Of a stretch of 64,000 nucleotides of DNA, positions 36,083 through 47,448 are shown piece after piece; position 1 is the first letter of the stretch, and the number at the start of each line of letters is the position of its first letter. The notes under the pieces were generated by a model. It saw only the letters and a list, made by a program, of their open reading frames with translations, searched no databases and was not told the origin of the DNA. Both the position numbers and the translations under genes were made by a program. This DNA comes from Rhizoclosmatium globosum (taxonomy: Eukaryota; Chytridiomycota; Chytridiomycetes; Chytridiales; Chytriomycetaceae): assembly GCA_002104985.1 (NCBI GenBank), contig MCGO01000004.1, positions 1-64,000 on the forward strand. The letters are read 5' to 3'.

Positions 36083-39000
36083 TTACTTCCGTTCCAACAC
36101 CCCCTTCAATCTCTTTACAGCTTCCGCAAGTCTTAACCCTTCCTCCACAGACTCAGCCGTCGAAGGCCCACCTTCCACATTACTATGCACAAGACGCTTC
36201 ACACTCTTGGTTCCAGTACGCGACAAAATCGATGTCGCAGATCCACGATTCGCAGCTTCCTTATACGCCAAGGCACTCTTCTCAGAAACAGCAGAGGCCG
36301 CAGTAAGATTCGACACAGACGTCCATTTCGTCAATTTATCAAGAACAGGGTTGATTTCAGGTAAAGCAATCTGGGCAAACGTCGCTGCGACATCCAAGGA
36401 ATCATGCATGAGAAACAAATAGCAACCACCACACACCCACAAGAAGATAATCATATTTACCATCGGCAGACGCAAGCACCCCAAGGAACAAACAACAATT
36501 GACCTTCACTTCATCCGAATACAAAACTTCCTCTGACGGTGGTGGCTGCAACCCCGTTTTAGAGTCCCTCGCAACTTCAACAGCCGCCTCCTTTTCCTTC
36601 TCAACATCCGGCAACCCACTCAACAAAATCTTTTTCGAAATGGCAATCAACGATGCGTGGTACTTTGTGATGATAGGAATAGACGTTGGGACAGCTACAA
36701 CGAAAACGCAAGTTCAGATGCCGTGTGGATATATGACCCTTCCAAAGAACATACCATTCGCCATGAGAATCAAAGCCACAAGACCCTCATTCTGAACGAC
36801 AGGAAACACTTGTCCATCAGAAGGAACAGCATCAAAGTGAACGTGATGGTGAAGTTCGTTTTGACTTCCATCTGTAGGCTTTTGGTCCTCATTCACTCTA
36901 GTCAATAGGGCTCCAGTCACAATTTGAATCAGCGGGGTGATACCACTAGATTGCACAACGACGTTGATCAATTGAGGTGCTGTGTTGGGTTGGATGAGGG
37001 AGGAAGGGTTGAGCTTTGGTCGAAATTTTTTTCTCACAATTTTTTACCTCCAGCCAAATGAGAGGTTCGCACCAAGTTCACAATCACACGTCCACCCTCA
37101 TTCCTAACGTTTGTCAAGTTGTCTCCGGTAGCTTTCCAAATGTGTTTGATGAGTTTTGTCAAAGGGGTTTTCGATTGGGGTGTCACTGATGAAATGTCCA
37201 GCTTGGCTACTTTGGTTTCGTTTGCAGGGGGTTCCAGACCCGTAATTATACGGAATGCATTCAGCTCTAACAGAGAATTTGATTGAGTGAGATAGATACT
37301 CTCTGAGTTTGCCACATACCGTTCCCTCCTGCACACAAATTCTTGAGGACTCCAATACATGGAAAGTGAACAGGCTGCACGACTTCAATGTCAAGCAATC
37401 CAGCAATCGGTTTGATGATTCCGAGCTGTCCAAGAACCTTCCTATCCGCGACTGACAAAACAGGAAGGAAGAGAGGAGAAAAACGTCCCGTCAAAACATA
37501 AACAAACAAATCTCCCCACCACTCCCCCTTCAAAGAAAGCACAAGAACTCACCAGCAATAGACAGATTCTTGAACGCCCCAACAACAGCATGAATAACTT
37601 TCACACAACTCTTGATCTCATTCACAGCCGAAGTCCCAGCCGCCATCAACGCACTCCCCGCTTTAACACGCTCCATCTCCATAGTCAACAAAGCCAACAA
37701 CGCATCCGCAACACCATGGTCCATCACAAGCGCACGGCACGCTTCATCACTCCTTGCCAAGTTTCCAATACAAAGCGCGCCAGACATCCGAATTTCATCT
37801 TCCTCCAGCTCTTTCCCCGTATGCAGGCCCAACGTCATCCACTGCTTAAACCGCGTCATAATGTCAACATGTTTCGGGATATCCACCATGTTCGAGTCTA
37901 CGCAGGGGGGAAAAAACCAGGTTACAAAAAACGAGAGGACTGGAGGACAGACAACAAACCATTCATGGTGACCAAGGTGACGATTCGGGAAATGCGTTTA
38001 CGGATATCTGCGTACGCGTCGGTAACGGATGTAGTGTCGTCGGAGGCGGGTGGAGCAAATGTGGGACGATGATCAACAAAGTCGAGGAGGGTGGTGAGTT
38101 GGTCCTGAGATACAATCACACGTTGAATGGTGTCTGTCATCAATATCAGTTTTTTGGCCGATTCATGAACTCAGCATCACTTCGATACTACAAGCTCAAG
38201 ACCATCAATTCACCCTTCCATGCAGTTAAGGTATCCCGAACCTGACGATATATATCCGTGCAAGTGATTCGATTTCGCTACGTTTTTCGTTATACATTGC
38301 TGTTGAAAGTCTGAGCCACTCCAATAAATTCAGGTTTCAACACTCCTTCCACCATCCTGTGCAACATTTCGATCTCGATGTTAAGCAGATATTTATCTCT
38401 TCGGTGGTTAGCCCAGTTCGTTTGATGGATAGTGATGGGTTCACACAACACCCATTTTGATCCAAAGGTTCGCATACAATCAGTTTGGTGATGCACCAGT
38501 ATAAACAAATTTCGCTCGTTCTTTGAAGGAATCGCCCACACACCATTCTCAGCAATATATTCAAGAGCGCCAACAACAGCTTCAAGGACTTCAATAGACT
38601 CTGAGAAGGAATCCAAGTTCACATCAGGACTCATCAGGACTGAATGATGGGATTTAAGAACACGGCCAAAAACAATGAGACCATCGACTTTGATTAATTC
38701 GTTGATTCCTTGTTCTGCTCAGTTTGCTTGATTTGAGTTTTACAAGTATTTGGAATTGATGGATAGAGAATCATACCGACTTCGAGCAGGTTAGAAAGGG
38801 TAGAGATGGCGGAAGTTGTAAGGGAGGCGTAAGTTGGATCAGTTATTGCGAGAGAGAGAACGCGGACTAATCGCTTCACACCATCGGCTTCCACCAATTT
38901 CAACTGCACGGATTCTGACGAGAATAATAATAGTGAGAATCAGCAACTTCTCGATATTGCATTTGCCAAGGACACAACGCACCATGGTCCATGGAGTAGT

Positions 39001-39628
39001 TCAGGATAGCACCACAAGCAATAGCAAGCAGTTTCGAGTCCGAGTGGTCAAGCACCCTTGCAATTGCAGCAGCCGAAGCAGGAACATCCGCAAAAGCATC
39101 GCGATTGTCCTCTACGCGTCCCAGAGTATTAACAGCTGCATTATGTAATAAAGCACCGACAAGTTCGCACCATTGTCGAAGCACAGGTTCCCGATCGCAC
39201 GAAGCAGCTGCACGTTCACATCCAAATGAGCGATTGGATCGTTGTTTGCAGCCAGGGCGTTAACGAGGGCCGGGGCCAAGGCGGGGCCAAGGACCTTCCG
39301 CGATTCGCCTAAGTCGTTCCAGGTTCAACGGACATTGTCTTAACCAACTAAACAACAACTAAACAACGAACCGCTCTTCGCCACTTCCGCAACAAAGCGC
39401 GCTGCGAGGGCCGCGTCGCCGGGTCCCCGCGTCAACGATCCTTCAACTTGCCCAACAAACGATGCGTCGGTGGCGGCAGCGTCTCTCTCTGAATCTGTTT
39501 GGTTTGAGTGATTGATTGAGTGAGTGAGTGAGTGAGTGAGTGAAGTGCGTGTTAGTTGGTTTGTTGGTGTAGGGTAAGTTGATGTGGCTTGGCTTGCCTG
39601 TGACCGGAATTGATTCCCACTCAACCAT
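36083..39628 (-). CDS. RAP1GDS1 (SmgGDS)-like armadillo-repeat protein
   Basis: A multi-exon minus-strand gene starting at ATG 39626-39628 and ending VLERK-stop at 36083. The first three exons are 39598-39628, 39372-39494 and one starting at 39308. The protein is a series of armadillo-like helices; telling segments are VNVQLLRAIGNLCFDN, RMSGALCIGNLARSDEAC, and VIHAVVGAFKNLSIA, which follow the pattern of SmgGDS, a chaperone and exchange factor for small GTPases with polybasic, prenylated tails (Rho and Rap families). The first intron appears to have a GC donor (CAG|GCAAGC) and carries a TGAG microsatellite. The C-terminal 100 residues (LDVAATFAQ, EEGLRLAEAVKRL) are less typical. Other armadillo proteins are possible alternatives. 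Confidence 0.75.
39508..39542. repeat. TGAG microsatellite in intron 1 of the armadillo gene
   Basis: TGAG/TGAT units repeat in tandem (about seven copies) inside the proposed GC-AG first intron of the RAP1GDS1-like gene. Confidence 0.8.
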
Positions 39629-39713
39629 TTCTTGTCAAGTTTCAATTTGAAATGAACAAGACGTGAATATAATACACTATTGGCTTTTATTGGATTGCAT
39701 TACATATCCTAAT

Positions 39714-40151
39714 TTACTCCTTGTTCTGAGCACGAACAATCTGCGCAGCGATACGGTCCAAGTCCTTCTGTCCATCCTGGGAAATGGTACGGCCCTTGAC
39801 CTCGTCCTTCTCCAACACCTTGATCTTCTCAAGGGCCTGGAGAACCTTTCTCAAGACAGATCCAGAGGCATCAGCGTGGTGGTGTGGACGGTTTCCACGG
39901 TTCTTGGCTCCACCGTAGTTCTTTCTCAAACCACCAACTCCGACTCCGCGGCGCAAGTAGATGTGACGGGCAACGGAAGCAGCACGGATGTAGAACCAGT
40001 CTGGGTCGTATGGGGCGAGCTCCTTGTGGGTGGCAGTCTTGACAAGGTCAACCCACTTTGGAACTTCGAGCTTTCCGGTACGCTTGAGGTAGGCAGCGTA
40101 GGCCTTCACGAAAGCAGGGGCGCTAACATCCTTAACAGTAACTCCAGCCAT
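39714..40151 (-). CDS. RPS19: 40S ribosomal protein eS19
   Basis: A 145-residue coding sequence of normal eS19 length in a single exon. Diagnostic blocks are [61 protein letters not shown], and [18 protein letters not shown], ending with LDRIAAQIV. eS19 lies in the head of the small subunit and is needed for 3'-end maturation of 18S rRNA. The frame extends upstream of 40151, but CTAG just before suggests the acceptor of a 5'-UTR intron, so the family start MAGVTV is preferred. A TTTATT (AATAAA on the minus strand) at 39686-39691 serves as a likely polyadenylation signal. Confidence 0.97.
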   Translation of the reverse strand: MAGVTVKDVSAPAFVKAYAAYLKRTGKLEVPKWVDLVKTATHKELAPYDPDWFYIRAASVARHIYLRRGVGVGGLRKNYGGAKNRGNRPHHHADASGSVLRKVLQALEKIKVLEKDEVKGRTISQDGQKDLDRIAAQIVRAQNKE

Positions 40152-40714
40152 TTGATTTGATCTAGTAATGAGAATACAACTTAGCAACAGATCGTGAATG
40201 GGATATCAAGTCTTTTAAGATTCCAAGCAAGAAAAGGGTCATAATCGCATCATACAAGTCTCAATCAGTCAAGACCAGAGGTTCATGGACGTTCATCCCA
40301 AATCACGTTCAAGTGAAGACCCGTGAACCCCTTCCCCAACAAGCCAACGGCAAACCCCTCATTGAACCATGCAATTAAACACAGCATCCGAAAGAGTCGC
40401 ATCAGCAACAGCAGCGCACAAAGCACGCCACAGCGACAGAGACAAATACAATCAAAGATGCCCCAGCTTGCATGAACCCAAAAGCACATCTCAGATGCAC
40501 TTCCAGGCACATTGGCAAGTCCTTACGCACATCCACCACCAGTACTCCATCCAATCACTCAGAATCAGTTGCACATACGCAAGGGTCAGGCAACGAACTG
40601 AAGTGATGGACTGAGGTGGTGGGGATGGCGCCCTGGTCAGAGGAGGGCAGAAGTCACATACCTTTTTTGGGGGGAAAAAAGTTTGTCACATTAGAAACAA
40701 ACAAACAAACAGAC
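40152..40714. other. Divergent intergenic region (eS19 / PC-esterase-like gene)
   Basis: About 560 bp containing the 5' UTR and likely leader intron of eS19, and an AAAC repeat immediately before the ATG of the next gene. No further gene is seen. Confidence 0.5.
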
Positions 40715-42544
40715 ATGTCCAAATCCAGCATCTCTTTTCCGATCTATATCCTCGCCATATTCTTGGGCTTGCTCATCACAGTCGGAGTTCTTTGGGAACA
40801 TTCAAATTCACGAACTCTATGGGCTCACCGACTCAAAAATCATGAGGAACTAGCAAAATCTCATTCAGTGCCCTCATTACATGAATTCGCCCCTCCACTC
40901 ATAACTCAGGACTCAACTTACGGTCTCGATGATAACGCGGGAAATGGGCATCCAATCTGTCCAAAATGGGAAAGCTATGACCTCACGCTCCAAACAAACA
41001 AAGACTTTTCAACAAATTGCAAGAAACTTGATTATCTGGATCCTGGAAACTTTACCGTTCAGTTATGCATGTCGAAACGATTCTGCGGGCAGGGCTACTT
41101 TGTTGTGTCTCGTGTAGACAAAGAACAGTGCCAACGCGATATGAAGATTCAAGTGAGTCGAACGCCCAAATTTGATAAGTATGTGAAAGACGAGATTGGT
41201 CCGGTATATGATTCCAATTATTTTTTTACGTGTTCTCATGAATTTGGTGTATAGGACACGTTTATGTTGATATTCGACGGTCCAGAACGTGCTGCTCCCG
41301 CAATGTGGCGACACCTCGGAAACTGCGACTACAAAATCCCTTTCCGTCTCACAAATCCCGGTCTCTTCACTCTCAAACTTCTACACACTTCAGAAAAGTT
41401 CCGCCCTTTCAACGAACTGAACGACGACTGGGCAATCATGACACTTACACCTCTTCTACCACCAAACTACACACTCGATGTATGCTCGTCTCACTGTGAA
41501 CCATTCACATCCCACAACATCCACACAAAAATACACGAAACGCTTCCACTCTGTTCACGCACAGACCCAACCCAAGGAGTATTCCTCCGCATGACCGGCG
41601 AAACAGCCCGTGAAAGACTCTACGCAAAGGGATACAACCACACATACATCTACGAACCGCTCGGCTGCCGCTTCGACCAACTCTTCACCCTCCACCGAAA
41701 CGACAGCTGCCTGAGCAAACGAAACAACTACATCCGTATCCTCGGAGACTCCCAAACGCGTGCATTATGGCACGCCATGGAAGCACGGCTCTCTGGAACC
41801 GAAGAACCAGTCTTGAAGAATGTGAAATCGGAAAACTATCAGGCTTGGCGGACAAAATACTTCAACCATGCTGATTTGGCAGCATATCCGGATGTACTCG
41901 CTTCGGTGCAGGCAGGAAATAATGGATTTGAGGGAGGGGATCCCAGAAATTCTCTGAATGGGACGACGCTGGATTACGAAGGAGCCAACCATCTCGAGTG
42001 GTTCTATAGTCGAGCAGAAGAAATGGAGCAGCGTATGGCAACTTATGATGCTTTGATAGTGAATGCTGGACATTGGCAGGCTTCAGGTTATTCGTCCGGT
42101 GTATTTGGACGGTATACAACAGAGGGGTAATTTAGTGTATTTGATTATTTTAGAATTGAATTTTAAAAACTATTCCGATAGGTACGCAAAGTTTCTTGAC
42201 TATTGCGCAACGTTGATGATTCAACACCGTGCATGGACGTCGCCCATATATCAGAAACCACTAGATTACGTTTAGTTTGGTCTGAATGCAATCAAAGTGC
42301 AAACAGATGTTAACTATAGATGGGCCAAAACAAAAGACCGCCGAAATAATTATCGCCTGAATTAATATGGAACAAATATGCAGACCAAATATTCCGCCAG
42401 CACGGTATCAAAAGAATCAACTCTTATGAAATTACTCTGCCGTTTTCAGAAGATTCAATTGATGGTTTCCATATGCATACTCTACCAGCATTGGAAGCAC
42501 AGCTTGATGAAACACTGCACAAGCTGAACCTGTGTCATATTTGA
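40715..42544 (+). pseudogene. PC-esterase-like type II membrane protein with truncated, frameshifted C-terminus
   Basis: Exons 40715-41152, 41255-42126 and 42182-42275 give a type II membrane protein: a short cytosolic start, one membrane helix (about residues 6-26, YILAIFLGLLITVGVLW) and a lumenal domain. That domain has the esterase block RILGDSQTRALW (Gly-Asp-Ser) and GHWQASGYSSG, as in PC-esterase/NXPE/trichome-birefringence-like proteins that acylate or deacylate glycans. The frame ends at TAG 42273-42275. Downstream sequence still encodes conserved family residues: the same frame reads WAKTKDRRNNYRLN to about 42362, then a one-base shift gives WNKYADQIFRQHGI, LPFSEDSIDGFHMH with the catalytic D-x-x-H (42461-42472), and LDETLHKLNLC to TGA 42542-42544. 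A polyadenylation hexamer lies at 42557-42562. The gene therefore looks recently disabled, unless the two lesions are sequence errors. Confidence 0.65.
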
Positions 42545-42556
42545 GCTATTTCATTT

Positions 42557-42562
42557 AATAAA
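42557..42562 (+). terminator. Polyadenylation signal AATAAA
   Basis: A canonical hexamer 13 bp after the end of the decayed C-terminal PC-esterase sequence, not after the premature stop. It marks the original transcript end. Confidence 0.55.
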
Positions 42563-42812
42563 GTTCAGGTGTAATTATTGAGAGGGGTTGACAACTGTAC
42601 AGTCGACAATGCAGTGGAGGCGTTTCAAGTTTACTACTTGGATATAGCAGTTCATGTTCAATAAAACTCGTCGATTGCCAAATAAAATAAATTAAGACAG
42701 CAAATAGAATGTATTTATTGGACACATTCTAGATTTTACCCACTTTTTAGGCAAATAGACATTAATAGCAGCAGAAGGCAAGAACAAGTCTCGCAGTCAA
42801 CAGTTATGGCAT

Positions 42813-43249
42813 TTACTCGTCGTGGATAGTCTCGTTCTGGAGACCCTTGAAACCAGCAGAGGTGGCAATTGGGACAGCAGTGACGAGAGTGAAGAGTCTC
42901 TCCTTGGCACCCTCATCGTCGTTCTTCTTGCGGGAAAGACGGACACGGATACGGTGTGGGATAGACTTGACTCCCTTCTTCCACACCTCAGTGTTCAAGG
43001 ATGGGTCAAGACGAACATCGGAGGTCTTCATGGCGTTCTGGGCGAACTTTCTGATGACCTTGATGGCGTGTGGGGCTCTCTTCTTGAAGGTTCTTCCGAA
43101 GACGTGCTTGTGGAGGTGGATGGTGAACTCACGAGTAACAACCTGCGCAAGAGTGGAAGTTAGTTGGATCACAAAAGATCTTGACGCTAATAGCATACCT
43201 CGTTAAGGGTAGACTTCTTGGTAGATTTCTTGGTAGCGTCCTTGGCCAT
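42813..43249 (-). CDS. RPL31: 60S ribosomal protein eL31
   Basis: Exon 1 is 43199-43249 and exon 2 is 42813-43142, joined in phase 0; the product is 126 aa, normal for eL31. Diagnostic residues are a Lys-rich start (KKSTKKSTLNE), VTREFTIHLHKHVFG, KKRAPHAIKVIRKFA, MKTSDVRLDP, and SIPHRIRVRLSRKKND. The protein sits beside the exit tunnel of the large subunit and binds nascent-chain factors such as the Zuo1/RAC complex. The intron after codon 17 is a common position in ribosomal protein genes. TTTATT at 42714-42719 is a likely polyadenylation signal. Confidence 0.97.
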
Positions 43250-43953
43250 TTTAACTGTTGTTGAGGATAAGACGTTAGTAAAGGTTTCAGCGCAGGGTGA
43301 AGGAAGGTAGCTGTTTGCTTGGTTTAGGGCTGTTGAACGAAACATGTAGCTCGCTCTGCATGCGTAGATTTCATCCACGGCTGTATGAGGAAGTTGAAGT
43401 GAAGATGCCATGCTCGACACAAGCATGATGACATCTCCCGCAAGTCCATCCTAGACCAATACAGATTCCCAACGGTTCTGAAGGATGGTAGGAGTGCTTT
43501 GAGTACTGCTGCTGGACGATCTGATGAGGTTGGATGCTACTGCAGATGGCTGGTTGTGGTGGGGATGGGATCAGGAGGTCGTTGTGGTGCTCACGTTTTT
43601 TGAAGAGAGTTGAACGAGAAAATTGGGAGGTCAAAGAAATCGAATGAAGAAGGCAACATTCAAGAATCCAATATCCAATATGGAAAATAAAGAGTTGAAA
43701 GAAAGGAATGGTGCGACTCAGTCTCGAGATTGGTGGTGAGAGATTCACAGCTTGGGCTCCCCGATGAATTCATGTCCTCTCTTTCCGTATTGTATTGTTA
43801 CATTCAATTCGTCTTTTAGTCCTCTAGCCGTTGAGTAAGCGAGAACGAATTCAGTACGTTTCTTTTTTTCCAAGTTTCAATACAGTATCACATATCCCTT
43901 TGTTTCTTTCTTTCTTTCTTTCTTTTTTTCTTTGACTTTTCTGGTAGTTTCGA
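43250..43953. other. Divergent intergenic region (eL31 / AATF gene) with TTTC repeat
   Basis: About 700 bp separates two ribosome-related genes transcribed away from each other. A CT-rich TTTC microsatellite (about 43903-43933) lies just upstream of the AATF start. Nothing else coding is visible. Confidence 0.6.
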
Positions 43954-44299
43954 ATGTCACACCGCGCACCACGCACAAAGAAAGGGCTTGGAGAACTCCT
44001 CGCCGAACTGTCGAATCCACGACCAGACACGTTCGATCCGGAGAACGAAGGCGCGGATGGATTCAACGCAGGCACCCGCGACACTGACGACACCAACGGC
44101 GACGACGCAGCCGACTTTGGCTACGAACGCGACGAGTCCGCGCGCGACCACTACGTCGCCGTTGGAAAGGGCCGCATCCGCTCGCAGCTCGGTGTCCAAC
44201 TCGCTGCCGATCTCGAGGAAAAGTACAAGGGCGAACGCGTGGCGAGAAAGACCCTCAAGGCATTTGGAAGCGACGATGAGGACGAGGACGACGAGGAGC

Positions 44300-44336
<37 letters not shown>

Positions 44337-45863
44337 GGAGGAGGAGGAGGAGGAGGAGGAGGATGATGATGATCAAGAGGACGACAACGACAACGACGAC
44401 GACGACGACGATGACGATGATGATGATGAAGAAGAATCGGAGGAGGAGGAGGAAGACGATGAGGCTAAAAGCGCCCAAATGGCAGCCGAACTCAAAAAGA
44501 TGGCGGCAAAGGAAAAGGAACTACTCAAAAACCTTGCCTCCTCTTCCAACACAGATGTAGAAAAGGGGAGAAACGTCAAGAACCAACAGGTGACTTTAGT
44601 GTAACTCTCCGCTCATTTTGCTCTAACATGGATATAAAGGCCATCTGGGAATCTTTACTTGATCTCAGAATCCAAATCCAAAATGCTGTTACTTCCGCCA
44701 ACACCCTTCCAACACCAGACGCTTTCCCTGCATTCATCAATCCAGACTTGGTAACAAAAACCACCCTCACCCAAACATCAAAGGCCATCTCCACAGCCAC
44801 AACTCTCCTTACTACTTTGATTTCCGACTTACTTGAGACGCGAGCCATCCTCACAACCCAAAACGAAACTGTTACACTGAAACCATCCAACTTTGCATCT
44901 ACGTATCTCAAGAAGCGCAAACGATCAGGTCACGATGATGACAATGAAGAAGATGACGATAAAGAAATCGAAGATACTGATATGGGCGATTCTGATAGTT
45001 CAACTCAGCTATGGAGTTCGATTGAGTCATTTGATTCTGCCTTTGACCCTTTCCGAGATGCGACCATTGACAAATGGTCGAACAAGGTGATGGCCTCGTC
45101 AGCAGCTAACGTCAACCAAGGCAAAAAGTTCAAGGCAATTAACCAAAGCGCGCTTGTGCAAATTAAATCTATTTTGAGTGACAAGGACCGTCTTGTGAAG
45201 CGAACGAGGCTTGTTCGCGCTTCTGGGGTGAATGGAGGGCGGCACTTGGGATATGTAGAGCCCCCAAAGAAGGAAGAAGCTGCCGATGCAGATGGAGAGG
45301 GGGGCAAGAGAAAGAAAACGGAGTTAGAAGAGGTCGAGGAGCTCCATGAAAGAGAAGTGAATCGCAAGAACCGGATTGCTATGGACTCGCATTTGTCCAA
45401 TTACGATGATGAAGTGTTTGACGATGGGGACTTTTATCAACAGTTGCTGAAGGAGTTGATTGAAGGTCGTTTGTTGGAGACTGGTGAGTTTCTTCGTCTG
45501 TCTCTCTTCTTTGGTCGCGATGCTTAATGATTGTGAACAGATGATCCCACAATGCTCTCCATGAAATGGGCGGAACTCAAGCAGTTGCAAGCCAAGACGA
45601 AAAAGAAGAAGGTTGTGGATACAAAGGCTTCAAAGGGACGTAAAATCAGATATGCAGTACATGAAAAGCTCCAAAACTTCATGGCACCGGAGCCACGAGG
45701 CACATGGCATGATTCCATGACGGAGGAGTTGTTCTCGAGTTTGTTTGGAAACGTTGTTTCTGGAGGACCTTCAGGAAGAGATGCGAATGAGCAACAGATA
45801 AATGAGGAGGGAGCTTGGAGCGAAGTGCACATTCCTTCTGATGGTCTGAAACTTTTTGGCTGA
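43954..45863 (+). CDS. AATF/BFR2-like ribosome-biogenesis protein
   Basis: Exons 43954-44589, 44640-45483 and 45541-45863 give about 600 residues. The order fits AATF (Che-1)/Bfr2: an N-terminal LGELLAELSNPRPDTFDPEN, then a very acidic Asp/Glu tract encoded by about 44270-44460 (GAT, GAG and GAC repeats), a central AATF/Che-1 domain (IWESLLDLRIQIQNAV through DSAFDPFRDATIDKW), and the C-terminal TRAUB region (DDGDFYQQLLKELI, then KGRKIRYAVHEKLQNFMAPE and LFSSLFG). Bfr2 is part of the early small-subunit processome in the nucleolus. It sits divergently from eL31 and ends 90 bp before the next gene, with a polyadenylation hexamer at 45880-45885. Confidence 0.92.
44270..44460 (+). repeat. Acidic low-complexity coding repeat (GAT/GAG/GAC)
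   Basis: Tandem GAT, GAG and GAC codons encode a stretch of almost pure Asp and Glu in the AATF-like protein. The antisense open frames here are only a by-product. Confidence 0.85.
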
Positions 45864-45953
45864 TTTCTGTTTCGCTCCCAATAAATATACTAGTATGAGG
45901 TCTTAAAAATCGGAACTTCAAAAAAAAACACTATCAAAACAAACTGTCACTAT

Positions 45954-47420
45954 ATGCTAAACACGCAAACTAAGCTGTCGACACAAACCACCATTCTGCA
46001 GAAGAGCATCTCCGTGATATTTGTGTGGGGAATGATAGTTGTTTTGGTCCTCACCTCATGTTGGATGAAAACAACTCCTATTGTTAAATTGCACCTGCAG
46101 ATTCCCCCAATTAGGTCTCTGGTAACTTTTAATAGTTCGACAAACGCTTTGGAAATGGATTATTTTCCGAATGACTGCCCTATTCCTAAAATGGGCCTGG
46201 TTGGAGTTTTTACTACCACAAAGAGAGATTCTGAGCATCGACACGTTTTACTGCGGGAGCACTACCGAAAAATCAATGCCAATCTTAGTATTGGTCTACA
46301 ATTCGACATAAAGTTTGTTTATGGTGATGCGAAAAATTGGGAAAACGAATACGAACTGGCAACCAATGAACTGTTGTTTCCTGATGACACCATTGTTTTG
46401 GAGCAGGAAGAAAATATGGACGATGGGAAAACGTTGCAGTGGTTTTTATACGCGCGTGACATGATGTATGAAAAACATCCAACTCGAGAAACAATTTGTC
46501 CACGTTATCGGTTTATCGGCAAGACCGACGAAGACACCATCATTCATCTTCCGCGTTTATCAAATATATTGAACAAACTTCCTAAGAATCAGTCACATTA
46601 TGTTGGCAGTGAGCTTCCTCTGGATGTCCCATTTGTTGTTGAAAAATTCAACTTTCAGAAATCTCCCAATGGGTCGTTCATGATTGGAATGTTGTACTTA
46701 CTGACGATAGATATTGTAGAATGGATAAAGCATTCACCTATACCCCTTCAACACACGAAAGGATATGAAGACAGAATGGTTGGAACTTGGCTTCGAGAAG
46801 GAAATTTATCGAATACTGTGAACTATGCTCATCAACATGGCTTTCACTTTCGCGAGGAAATTACATATGCTCCGCATGGACGAGCGACACCAGATTCAGT
46901 TGCCATACACTTTTGTAAGACATCAATCGCATTTCACCGTTGTCTATGTGATTTGTACGGGAGTCCAACTTCGACTGTTAAGCGGATTTTGTCAGCGAAA
47001 TCAATTGAAAAACACAAGGCACCACTGGAGAAAATGTTTCCCCAGGTCAAGAATGTGACACTTCCCGACAACATCCCTATTACACCAGAATCAGACGTGG
47101 GATTACAACTGATTGCATTCTTGCTGAAGCCTGTCATCGCAGAAGTCATACCCAATTATATTAGGGACCCTGTGAGTGACGCAGACTTGATGCAAATTCT
47201 TCTTCATTTGGCAGCACGGGTTGAAGTCGGTGAAAACTCTTGGAAGTACACCCCTGATGATAAAGTTTCTACTTGTATCTGGCGAGCTCTAGCCGCTCTT
47301 GGTTTACGTAATTCAACACGGGTTTGGGAGACGAAAGTAGCTGATAAATTGAATGAAACTGCACAAAACAAAAGTCTCAGCTGGAGTGAGGTAAATGCCA
47401 TTAAATCCCAGTTCCTTTAA
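45954..47420 (+). CDS. GT31-like glycosyltransferase, type II membrane protein (488 aa)
   Basis: An intronless gene. A membrane helix at about residues 18-37 (VIFVWGMIVVLVLTSC) follows a short cytosolic tail. The lumenal part resembles family 31 beta-1,3-galactosyl/GlcNAc transferases: MGLVGVFTTTKRDSEHRHVLL near the start of the domain, FDIKFVYGD, the nucleotide-sugar metal motif region FIGKTDEDTIIHLPRL (Asp-Glu-Asp in place of the usual DDD/DxD), and KGYEDRMVGTWLR, matching the EDV-type motif. N-glycosylation sequons are present (NQS, NLS). It likely works in the Golgi on secreted or wall glycans, but the donor and acceptor cannot be read. It starts 90 bp after the AATF-like gene and ends 28 bp before the next gene. 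Confidence 0.72.
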   Translation: MLNTQTKLSTQTTILQKSISVIFVWGMIVVLVLTSCWMKTTPIVKLHLQIPPIRSLVTFNSSTNALEMDYFPNDCPIPKMGLVGVFTTTKRDSEHRHVLLREHYRKINANLSIGLQFDIKFVYGDAKNWENEYELATNELLFPDDTIVLEQEENMDDGKTLQWFLYARDMMYEKHPTRETICPRYRFIGKTDEDTIIHLPRLSNILNKLPKNQSHYVGSELPLDVPFVVEKFNFQKSPNGSFMIGMLYLLTIDIVEWIKHSPIPLQHTKGYEDRMVGTWLREGNLSNTVNYAHQHGFHFREEITYAPHGRATPDSVAIHFCKTSIAFHRCLCDLYGSPTSTVKRILSAKSIEKHKAPLEKMFPQVKNVTLPDNIPITPESDVGLQLIAFLLKPVIAEVIPNYIRDPVSDADLMQILLHLAARVEVGENSWKYTPDDKVSTCIWRALAALGLRNSTRVWETKVADKLNETAQNKSLSWSEVNAIKSQFL

Positions 47421-47448
47421 AGAATAAACTTCCTTTTGTTGAAGTGAA

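Noticed and set aside
42223..42324. Introns of about 47-50 nt that could remove the premature TAG of the PC-esterase gene
   Set aside because: GTTTAG...CTATAG (42271-42320) and GTGCAT...TTTAG (ending 42275) have plausible ends, but both put the next sequence out of the frame that carries KDRRNNYRLN and leave further stops.
43957..44478. Minus-strand frame rich in Ile/Val/Leu that looks like membrane helices
   Set aside because: It is the antisense of the Asp/Glu codon tract of the AATF-like gene.
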